DNA of 64,000 bases. Source: Oscillospiraceae bacterium (lineage in GTDB: Bacteria; Bacillota; Clostridia; Oscillospirales; Ruminococcaceae). The DNA is taken from positions 1-64,000 of the forward strand of contig JALEOL010000057.1 in the NCBI GenBank assembly GCA_022766785.1. The letters are read 5' to 3'. Under the pieces are notes generated by a model. The model saw only the letters and a list, made by a program, of their open reading frames with translations, was not told the DNA's origin and searched no databases. The translations under genes were made by a program, and so were the position numbers. Below are positions 1-5,770 of this stretch, piece by piece (within the stretch, counting starts at the first letter, position 1; the number at the start of each line of letters is the position of its first letter).

Positions 1-1
1 G

Positions 2-418
2 AACGAGATAGCTCTCCAACTGGAACGGCTCAAAATCAAGCGGAATAACATCATAAACGCTGTCGCTGACGGTATGATAGAAGATGACTTCCGGGATATT
101 CTCGCCAGAATAAAGGCTGATGAAAATTCCTGTCTGGAACGCCAGAAATCCCTCACCATGAGGGACACGGATATAAATATATCCGAAGAAAAGCTATATG
201 AAGCTATCTCTGTACTGTCTGAATACGTCTATGAGCGTGATATTCCCGAATGCAAGAAATTCATAGCGCAATATGTCAAGTCGGTGACTGTGTACGATAC
301 AAAGGTGGAAGTGACGGTCACGATACCCTCTGAGCTGCTGTGCGGCTGTGAATACTGCATTACCAAAAGTCTGGGAAGGACATTCCTACCCTCTCCCAAA
401 GAGAAAAGATTGCTCTGA
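2..418 (+). CDS. Large serine recombinase, C-terminal fragment (partial, runs off left edge)
   Basis: The frame is open from base 2 to the stop at 416-418, about 138 residues, so the gene starts before the window. The visible part is a charged helical segment ([11 protein letters not shown]... [11 protein letters not shown]) followed by the typical end of large serine recombinases, [20 protein letters not shown], a short beta-rich stretch after a coiled coil. The family catalyses site-specific integration and excision of conjugative or mobilizable elements through a 5'-phosphoserine intermediate; the catalytic N-terminus is not visible. It ends about 100 bp before the 3' end of a tRNA-Pro, which suggests that the left edge of the window lies inside an integrated element. 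The family call is by similarity of the C-terminal tail only. Confidence 0.7.
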   Translation, partial: NEIALQLERLKIKRNNIINAVADGMIEDDFRDILARIKADENSCLERQKSLTMRDTDINISEEKLYEAISVLSEYVYERDIPECKKFIAQYVKSVTVYDTKVEVTVTIPSELLCGCEYCITKSLGRTFLPSPKEKRLL

Positions 419-455
419 AATTGACACTCAATCTGCTGTAAGATACAAACGAAAA

Positions 456-483
456 CGCCTGCTAGAAACAATTCCAGCAGGCG
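456..483 (-). terminator. Rho-independent terminator of the tRNA-Pro transcript
   Basis: A perfect 8-bp stem (CGCCTGCT/AGCAGGCG) with a 12-nt loop is followed on the minus strand by TTTTCGTTTG. It lies just downstream of the minus-strand tRNA and would end its transcript. The recombinase gene converges on it from the other side. Confidence 0.75.
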
Positions 484-520
484 TCACTTATTGCTCTCAA
501 CCTATGGGTAGAGAGCTTGA

Positions 521-597
521 TGGTCGAGATGACAGGATTCGAACCTGCGACCTCTGCGTCCCGAACGCAGCGCTCTACCAAACTGAGCCACATCTCG
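521..597 (-). tRNA. tRNA-Pro (anticodon CGG)
   Basis: Read on the minus strand, the sequence folds as a full cloverleaf. The acceptor stem is CGAGATG/CATCTCG, the D arm contains GCTCAGTTTGGTAGAGC, the anticodon stem CTGCG/CGCAG encloses the loop TTCGGGA, and the T arm is CAGG-TTCGAAT-CCTG. The 3' end is A plus an encoded CCA. Loop positions 34-36 are CGG, which reads the proline codon CCG. Its 3' end faces the recombinase fragment. Confidence 0.96.
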
Positions 598-627
598 ATA
601 TTGCTATAGTCCTTAATCGACTTATAT

Positions 628-656
628 ATTATATCATAGCGGCATAAATTTGTCAA
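628..656 (-). promoter_or_regulatory. Sigma-A promoter of tRNA-Pro
   Basis: On the minus strand TTGACA (651-656), a 17-bp spacer and TATAAT (628-633) form a consensus promoter about 30 bp upstream of the tRNA 5' end. Confidence 0.85.
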
Positions 657-799
657 GTGGTTTTTAAAAAATATTTTGACAGCAAGTGTAGTGCTGCAAT
701 AGATATTGGACACAGGACGAAAAAATGGTTGAGGGATAGAGCCAAAAGCGATAAAAAGTCATCACAACAAAAACTCATCGAAAGGAAGCCCTACCTCTC

Positions 800-1252
800 A
801 TGAATAGTTTAACACATGAAATTGAGTTTCGTCAATCCCTAATGTAATATTGCGAGAAATACTGAGTACATGAGCAAGCCGGAAATATAGCAAATGCAGG
901 TCGTACCTATAGTTTTGGAAAGCAAGGTGGGACTGTACAAAGGTTCGGAGTTTTCAACCCGCTTTATTCAAGGATCAAAGGACAAACCCACTTTGTTCCG
1001 GACCGCTGTTTCCGCTCTTGGTATTCGTTACAAGCTCATTCGTCTGTATACTCCTCGCCACAATGGCAGGGTCGAACGCAGCCACCGCGAAGACTACAAT
1101 AAGATTATTCCTGCTACAGCTTTTATTTCTGCAATGACCTTGATCAGCAGTTAAAAGATCATCTCCGGCGCTCCAATGACCGTCCTATGCGCCCTTTGGC
1201 TGGTTATCTCCCGTTGAATTTCTTTACTGACTATCGTGTACAAAATCATTGA
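800..1252 (+). pseudogene. Degenerate IS481-like (DDE) transposase remnant
   Basis: Pieces of one transposase appear in successive frames. The start MNSLTHEIEFRQSLM is interrupted by stops, then a shifted frame gives ASRKYSKCRSY and FWKARWD, the typical N-terminal helix-turn-helix. After an internal deletion that removes most of the catalytic core comes GSEFSTRFIQGSKDKPTLF and PRHNGRVERSHRED, the C-terminal part of the DDE domain. A last frameshift leads to SFYFCNDLDQQLKDHLRRSN and RPMRPLAGYLPLNFF before the stop. The 86-residue ORF at 894-1154 is only part of it. With stops, frameshifts and a deletion it cannot encode an active enzyme. Exact IS ends were not resolved. Confidence 0.8.
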
Positions 1253-1272
1253 AAAACCTACACGTCGGAAAA

Positions 1273-1488
1273 TCACCATTGTTTTGTTTTATCATTGGTG
1301 AGTCCCAGGAGATAATCAGTTGAAACATCAAAATACTGTGCCAGAGTGATTATGTGTCGGCAGGGTATCTCCTGGATATTGTTTTCGTATTTGCTGATCT
1401 GCTGCTGTGTTGTGTTGAGCAGGTCGGCGATCTGCTGCTGGCTTGCTTTGCCCTCGCGGGCTTCTTTTAGGCGCATTCCGATGTCCAT
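1273..1488 (-). CDS. XRE-family (Cro/CI-like) transcriptional regulator
   Basis: A 71-residue protein consisting essentially of one HTH_3 domain: QQQIADLLNTTQQQISKYENN is the HTH, and the tail IITLAQYFDVSTDYLLGLT is the standard end of XRE domains. The ORF track starts at MTLIGDD, but TCGGAGATGATTTA before MDIGMRLKEAREG supplies a good ribosome binding site, so the start is placed at 1488. It is divergent from the NPDTG-anchored protein. The shared promoter region carries two identical inverted repeats, so it probably represses that gene; this target assignment is inferred from position. Confidence 0.88.
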   Translation of the reverse strand: MDIGMRLKEAREGKASQQQIADLLNTTQQQISKYENNIQEIPCRHIITLAQYFDVSTDYLLGLTNDKTKQW

Positions 1489-1549
1489 TAAATCATCTCC
1501 GATAAGTGTCAATTTTGGTTAATTATTTTTGGTGAGTTTACACAAATTT

Positions 1550-1578
1550 ATTATACATCACGAAAAATAGCTTGACAA
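1550..1578 (-). promoter_or_regulatory. Promoter of the XRE regulator
   Basis: Minus strand TTGTCA (1573-1578), 17-bp spacer, TATAAT (1550-1555). Its -35 box overlaps the -35 box of the divergent promoter by five bases, so occupancy of the two promoters should be mutually exclusive. Confidence 0.75.
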
Positions 1579-1599
1579 ACACCTGAAAAGGTGTATAAT
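1572..1599 (+). promoter_or_regulatory. Promoter of the NPDTG-anchored protein gene
   Basis: TTGACA (1572-1577), 16-bp spacer and TATAAT (1594-1599), an almost ideal sigma-A promoter. The spacer is filled by the first inverted-repeat operator, so a bound repressor would block RNA polymerase. Confidence 0.85.
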
Positions 1600-1623
1600 A
1601 AAGGTGCACACCTTATTAGGTGT
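1579..1623. promoter_or_regulatory. Twin operators ACACCT-N4-AGGTGT
   Basis: Two perfect inverted repeats with the same arms: ACACCT-GAAA-AGGTGT at 1579-1594 and ACACCT-TATT-AGGTGT at 1608-1623, centres 29 bp apart (close to three helical turns). One lies between -35 and -10 and the other just downstream of the start point. Another half site, AAGGTG, lies at 1601-1606. The arrangement is typical of cooperative binding by a small XRE dimer; the adjacent regulator is the obvious candidate. Confidence 0.75.
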
Positions 1624-1647
1624 ATCAAAGGTATGGAGGATAATATA

Positions 1648-3138
1648 ATGCAAACAAAAAGGATAATAGCTTATGCTGCGGCATTTGCTACATCGGTCTC
1701 GATGTTTTCGGTCTCAGCATCGGCGGCTTCGTCAAAGCTGAAACTTCTGACTGCGCCGGTAACGGATATCAACAATGAGGCATTTGATGTCAGCGCAATG
1801 TATGACGATGATCTCTATTGCACAGTAAGCGAAGGATTCGTAAAGAGCTTCTTCACGGTGGATACGGCGGCGTGGAGAAAGTCCGGCGAGTTATCTTTCT
1901 CTGACGTAAATGTAGACGGCGAAGTGGATTACGACAAGCTGGGGTATATGAACGACGAACAAATGCTGTACAATGAGTCAGAAGGCGGAATCGACAGAAG
2001 GTATGCATACGACTTCAATGGCAGTGACACCATGGCGATAACATATCAGTCCGAGGATTGGTTCTTCTGCTCTGATGATGGATATATCATTGTCTCCGAG
2101 TGGGGCGATGGATATGCGACAGTGAGTGTGATTTCGCCTGACGGAACAACCACAGAGCTTAGAGAAGATAATTTATACAGCATAGGAGGCATAAATGACA
2201 GTGACAAATATGTGGCGGCACTCTTTGTTGTCGGCAACAGCAGACAGAGCAAGGTGTCTGACGATCTCATGGAGCATGATCTGGAAGTCGCTCTCATAAC
2301 AAAGGATGGAGAGCGAGAGTCCATATATAAGGAAACAATGAATTACTTTGGCGGTGTAAGTGCTTATGATGGATATGTGGGTTTTTACACTCAGTCCTCT
2401 CCGTATGCAGCACAGCCACATCTTTTTGATCTTGAAGCTCAGATGATGTATAGCTTTCCAAGTGATGGTGAATTTGGTTATGATCCTAAATTAACTCGTG
2501 TGACTGACGATGTATTCGTTAATTACCATGGCGTATATGGGTCTGAAGACTATGTATATACTCTCGTGAAAGTAGATACGAAAAAAGATGATACAAAGTG
2601 CAGTTTTTCGATTTTGGGCGACAACTACAAATTCATAGATAACAATGGCAGCGTCATTCTTGTACAGACTGCCGATGACAAGTGGGGCTATATTAACACC
2701 GATGGCGAGCTTCTTGCAACATTTGACGATGCTAGCGAATTTAAGGGTAAATATGCACCGGTGGTAAAGGATGGAAAGGCATTCCTTATTAATAAGGACA
2801 TGAAGAGAGTGTCCGAAAAGATAGACGCGGACGGCGTATACACCCTTGATAAGGATCTTTTCAGTGTGCTTGTGGATGATGAGGTCTTTTTAATGACCTA
2901 TGCCGTAGAGGGTAAAACCGCTGAAAGCGATGACACTGCTTCCTCCGATGATGAACAGGCAGGTCTTGTGACCGAAGAGCCTGCTGATGTTCCTGAGAAG
3001 ACTGGCGAAACTACCACTGATACAGCCAAGGACGACAGCAAGGCTAACCCCGACACCGGCGCGGCTTCTGCTGCTGTGGTGATCGGTCTGATGACTGTCG
3101 CAGGCGGTATACTTCTCCTGAGCAGAAAGCGCAGATAA
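1648..3138 (+). CDS. Secreted NPDTG-anchored surface protein with a WG-repeat-like segment
   Basis: 496 residues. The start is the ATG at 1648, 8 nt after GGAGG; the track's 1591 start lies inside the promoter. Residues 1-27 form a signal peptide ending ASA. The middle is an acidic beta-rich region, and around residue 345 the segment DKWGYINTDGELLATFDDA looks like a WG (KWG) repeat. A T/E/D-rich linker leads to NPDTG near residue 467, a hydrophobic helix and the tail RKRR, the layout of a sortase substrate of the NPXTG type. It is probably a wall-attached protein of unknown ligand. Tight regulation by the neighbouring XRE protein is suggested by the operators. Confidence 0.8.
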   Translation: MQTKRIIAYAAAFATSVSMFSVSASAASSKLKLLTAPVTDINNEAFDVSAMYDDDLYCTVSEGFVKSFFTVDTAAWRKSGELSFSDVNVDGEVDYDKLGYMNDEQMLYNESEGGIDRRYAYDFNGSDTMAITYQSEDWFFCSDDGYIIVSEWGDGYATVSVISPDGTTTELREDNLYSIGGINDSDKYVAALFVVGNSRQSKVSDDLMEHDLEVALITKDGERESIYKETMNYFGGVSAYDGYVGFYTQSSPYAAQPHLFDLEAQMMYSFPSDGEFGYDPKLTRVTDDVFVNYHGVYGSEDYVYTLVKVDTKKDDTKCSFSILGDNYKFIDNNGSVILVQTADDKWGYINTDGELLATFDDASEFKGKYAPVVKDGKAFLINKDMKRVSEKIDADGVYTLDKDLFSVLVDDEVFLMTYAVEGKTAESDDTASSDDEQAGLVTEEPADVPEKTGETTTDTAKDDSKANPDTGAASAAVVIGLMTVAGGILLLSRKRR

Positions 3139-3173
3139 TACTCGTTTGAGCAGATAAGATCCTCTTAACTTCC

Positions 3174-3211
3174 CGCGCTCCGCAGAAAAATCACTGCGGA
3201 GCGCGATTTTT
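3174..3211 (+). terminator. Rho-independent terminator
   Basis: An 11-bp GC-rich stem CGCGCTCCGCA/TGCGGAGCGCG with a short A-rich loop, followed by ATTTTT. It separates the surface protein gene from the rimP operon. Confidence 0.9.
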
Positions 3212-3234
3212 ACGCAGATTTTTAAAAAAACCTA

Positions 3235-3263
3235 TTGATTTTCTGAAAAGAACGTGGTATAAT
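3235..3263 (+). promoter_or_regulatory. Promoter of the rimP-nusA-infB operon
   Basis: TTGATT (3235-3240), 17-bp spacer, TATAAT (3258-3263), about 100 bp upstream of rimP. Confidence 0.8.
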
Positions 3264-3284
3264 ACAGTAAGATAGATTAGACTG

Positions 3285-3309
3285 AAGACTGGGGTTCCGC
3301 TCCAGTCTT
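3285..3309 (+). promoter_or_regulatory. Leader hairpin upstream of rimP
   Basis: AAGACTGG and CCAGTCTT form a perfect 8-bp stem around a 9-nt loop in the untranslated leader. It is followed by TAAGTTTTG, a weak U-rich stretch, so partial attenuation is conceivable, but the structure alone does not prove regulation. Confidence 0.45.
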
Positions 3310-3361
3310 TAAGTTTTGATTGGGAGGATTTTTCTCCACAGAACAGAAAGGAGCTGTCTGA

Positions 3362-3868
3362 ATGGCACTGGCAAAAGGTCTCAGCTCGATCGAGGCTGCT
3401 GCTGACGCGGCTGTTAGACCGATCGTAGAAGGGCACGGCTACACGCTGTGGGACGTTTGGTTCGTCAAGGAGGGCGCAAAGTGGTATCTGCGCATCTTCA
3501 TCGACCGTCCCGGCGGAGTTTCCATCGACGACTGCGAGTCTATCGACGGGCTGATAAATGCCGAGATCGACAAGCAGGATTTCATTGACAGGATTGACTA
3601 CCTGGAGATAGGCTCCGCAGGGCTGGAGCGCCCGGTGCGCCGTATCGCCCAGCTTGAGCCGTCCATAGGAAAAAAGATCATCGTCAAGACCTACAAGCTG
3701 TGCGAGGGCGCTCCCTCAAAGGCTTTCAGCTGTGTGCTGGCAGGCTTCGACGGCGAGAATATCACATTAACAGGAGATTTCGGCGAGTTGGCGCTTCCCA
3801 TCGCTGACGTCTCTGCAATAAATTACGACGATTTTGACGACCAGGATCTGCTCCGGGGCGGAGAATGA
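3362..3868 (+). CDS. rimP: Ribosome maturation factor RimP
   Basis: 168 residues, slightly longer than the family's usual ~150. RimP assists maturation of the 30S subunit. The characteristic segments are visible: AVRPIVEGHGYTLWDVWFVKEG, WYLRIFIDRPGGVSIDDCESI, and YLEIGSAGLERPVRR, which corresponds to the conserved hallmark (usually EVSSPGLDRPL). AAAGGAG lies 9 nt before the ATG. It is the first gene of the conserved nusA-infB operon and lies about 40 bp upstream of nusA, as in most Firmicutes. Confidence 0.95.
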   Translation: MALAKGLSSIEAAADAAVRPIVEGHGYTLWDVWFVKEGAKWYLRIFIDRPGGVSIDDCESIDGLINAEIDKQDFIDRIDYLEIGSAGLERPVRRIAQLEPSIGKKIIVKTYKLCEGAPSKAFSCVLAGFDGENITLTGDFGELALPIADVSAINYDDFDDQDLLRGGE

Positions 3869-3907
3869 CCGGTATGTCACAATATTTTTACGGAGGAATA
3901 ATGGAAA

Positions 3908-5125
3908 ATGGCTAAGAAAAAGGTACAGCCCAAGGACGATATGATGGATTTCTTCACCGCGCTGACTGAATACGCGCAGGAAAAGGGCATCGACAAGGAC
4001 GTTTTCGTGGCAAAGATCAAGAGCGCTATCGAAAAGAGTCTGAAAACCAACATGCACCTTGAGGACAAGGACAGCGAGGTCGTATTCGTCAACATCGACT
4101 TTGAGCGCCAGATCTTCAATGTTAGCGTACTTAAAGAAGTCATCGAGGTCGAGGACACACTGTACGAGCCGGAGATAGAGATAATCCTTGAGGACGCGCG
4201 GAAGATCGATCCCAACGTTCAGGTAGGCGATCATATCAGAGTTCCCGTGGATACCCACGAATTCAAGCGCATTGCCGCAAAGAACGCCAAGGATCTCATC
4301 AAGCAGGGCTTCCGCGATGTAGAGCGTCAGCAGCTCAGCGAGATGTGGGGCGAGTATGAGAACGAGGCTGTTTCCGCTGTCGTCACCAAGATCGAGCCAA
4401 AGACAGGTCATGCAACTATCGAGGTAAATCACAACGAGGTGCTGCTCATGCGCCAGGATCAGATACCCGGAGAGGTGCTGCATGTCGGCGATGTTATAAA
4501 GGTATATATCACCGGCGTTTCCAAAGAATATAAAGAAGGTGCAAAGCGCCAGTCCCTGCGTATCACCCGTACCGACAAGGGGCTTATCAAGCGACTGTTC
4601 GAGCTGGAATGCCCCGAGATATACGACGGCACAGTGGAGATAAAGTCCACCAGCCGCGCACCCGGTTCGCGCTCCAAGATCGCCGTTATCAGCAACGATC
4701 CCAACGTTGACGCCGTGGGCGCGTGCATCGGTACGCAGAAGTCCCGTATCAACGCGGTCACAAAGGAACTCAAGGGCGAGAAGGTCGATGTGGTGCTTTA
4801 CAGCGAGGATCCCGAGGAGTTCATCAAGCAGGCGCTCAAACCTGCCGAGGTGCTCCGCGTGGTCATCAACGATCCCCATGTAAGAGCCTGCAAGGCGATA
4901 GTTCCCGACAATCAGCTGTCGCTGGCTATCGGCAACAAGGGGCAGAACGCGCTGCTCGCCGCAAAGCTCACTGGCTTCAAGATCGACATCAAGGCGGAGA
5001 GCAAGGTAACTCCCGAGGATCTCGAGGTCATCGAGTATCCCCCCGAGCCTGAGACCGAGGAGCTTCCCGATGAAGCTGCAGCTTCTGAGGACGAGGCTTC
5101 TGCAGCAGCGTCGGTGGAGGAATAA
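3908..5125 (+). CDS. nusA: Transcription termination/antitermination protein NusA
   Basis: 405 residues. The N-terminal RNA-polymerase-binding domain (to ~125) is followed by an S1 domain (NEAVSAVVTKIEPKTGHATIEV) and two KH domains: the segment with SRSKIAVISNDPNVDAVGACIG, and LSLAIGNKGQNALLAAKLTGFKI. The C-terminus is a short acidic alanine-rich tail without the extra acidic repeats of E. coli NusA, as usual in Firmicutes. An out-of-frame ATG at 3901 sits too close to the SD GGAGG, so the start at 3908 is preferred. NusA binds RNA polymerase and nascent RNA and modulates pausing and termination. Confidence 0.97.
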   Translation: MAKKKVQPKDDMMDFFTALTEYAQEKGIDKDVFVAKIKSAIEKSLKTNMHLEDKDSEVVFVNIDFERQIFNVSVLKEVIEVEDTLYEPEIEIILEDARKIDPNVQVGDHIRVPVDTHEFKRIAAKNAKDLIKQGFRDVERQQLSEMWGEYENEAVSAVVTKIEPKTGHATIEVNHNEVLLMRQDQIPGEVLHVGDVIKVYITGVSKEYKEGAKRQSLRITRTDKGLIKRLFELECPEIYDGTVEIKSTSRAPGSRSKIAVISNDPNVDAVGACIGTQKSRINAVTKELKGEKVDVVLYSEDPEEFIKQALKPAEVLRVVINDPHVRACKAIVPDNQLSLAIGNKGQNALLAAKLTGFKIDIKAESKVTPEDLEVIEYPPEPETEELPDEAAASEDEASAAASVEE

Positions 5126-5135
5126 GGAGCGTCAT

Positions 5136-5405
5136 ATGCAGGAAAAGCACATTCCGCTGCGCAAATGCATAGGCTGCGGCGAGATGATAGGCAAAAAGGG
5201 CGCTGTGAGGATAGTCCGCAGCAAGGAAGGCGAGCTTTCCGTGGATCTCACAGGAAAAAAATCCGGACGTGGCGCGTATATCTGCCGCAGCAGGGACTGC
5301 CTGGAGCTTGCGAAAAAGGGCAGAAAGCTGGAGCGCGGTCTGAAATGCGCCATACCCGATGAAATATATGAAATTCTTGAAAAGGAGCTGAGTTCGGATA
5401 AATAA
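5136..5405 (+). CDS. ylxR: YlxR family RNA-binding protein (RnpM)
   Basis: 89 residues. IPLRKCIGCGEMIGKKGAVRIVRSKEG and GRGAYICRSRDCLELAKKGRKLERGL are the diagnostic blocks of the DUF448/YlxR family, including the paired cysteines. The ATG at 5136 follows AAGGAG at 5124-5129. The family binds structured RNA; in B. subtilis its member has been reported to modulate RNase P. It lies between nusA and ylxQ as in the conserved operon and overlaps the likely start of ylxQ. Confidence 0.93.
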   Translation: MQEKHIPLRKCIGCGEMIGKKGAVRIVRSKEGELSVDLTGKKSGRGAYICRSRDCLELAKKGRKLERGLKCAIPDEIYEILEKELSSDK

Positions 5406-5712
5406 GGAACTTTCGACGATCTGCCTTTGCCGCCGCGCCGGAAAGCTCGTGATGGGCTTCGATGCGGCTGTGCAGGAGATGACTGCGCCTAAGTCAAAGG
5501 CGGCAGGTATCATTCTGGCGGCGGACGTGTCGCCCAAGACGGAAAAGGAGATCTGCTTTCACGCAGAGAAGTGCGGCACGCCGGTCGTTCACGGGGATTT
5601 CACCATGGACGACGCGAAGGACGCTGTCGGAAAGCGCGTGGGTATCTTTCTGGTGCTCGACGCGGGACTATACGGCTCTATCACAAAACATATATCAGAG
5701 TCCCGGGGCTGA
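5398..5712 (+). CDS. ylxQ: YlxQ, L7Ae-type RNA-binding protein (probable non-canonical start)
   Basis: An L7Ae/L30e-fold protein that binds kink-turn-like RNA. The conserved family N-terminus (NK-x-L...RAGKLV) is present here as NKELSTICLCRRAGKLVMGFD, but it lies upstream of the first ATG at 5449. In this frame the only codons after the last stop are GTT, CGG, ATA and then AAT, so ATA at 5398, 10 nt after AGGAG, is the most likely start. An ATG-only call would delete 17 conserved residues. The gene overlaps the last codons of ylxR. Family assignment is secure; the start codon is inferred. Confidence 0.8.
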   Translation: MNKELSTICLCRRAGKLVMGFDAAVQEMTAPKSKAAGIILAADVSPKTEKEICFHAEKCGTPVVHGDFTMDDAKDAVGKRVGIFLVLDAGLYGSITKHISESRG

Positions 5713-5770
5713 CGTCTCCCGAGGGGAGAAAGTTTACCGGGGATCATAAGTAGTATGGAGGAAAGTTACA

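Noticed and set aside
348-647. 99-aa ORF over the tRNA-Pro
   Set aside because: It runs through the tRNA gene and its terminator in antisense, so it cannot be a normal gene.
894-1154. Intact 86-aa gene
   Set aside because: It is the C-terminal piece of a broken IS481-like transposase; the remaining parts lie in other frames on both sides.
3767-4879. 370-aa minus-strand ORF
   Set aside because: Antisense to nusA and the end of rimP; no family features.
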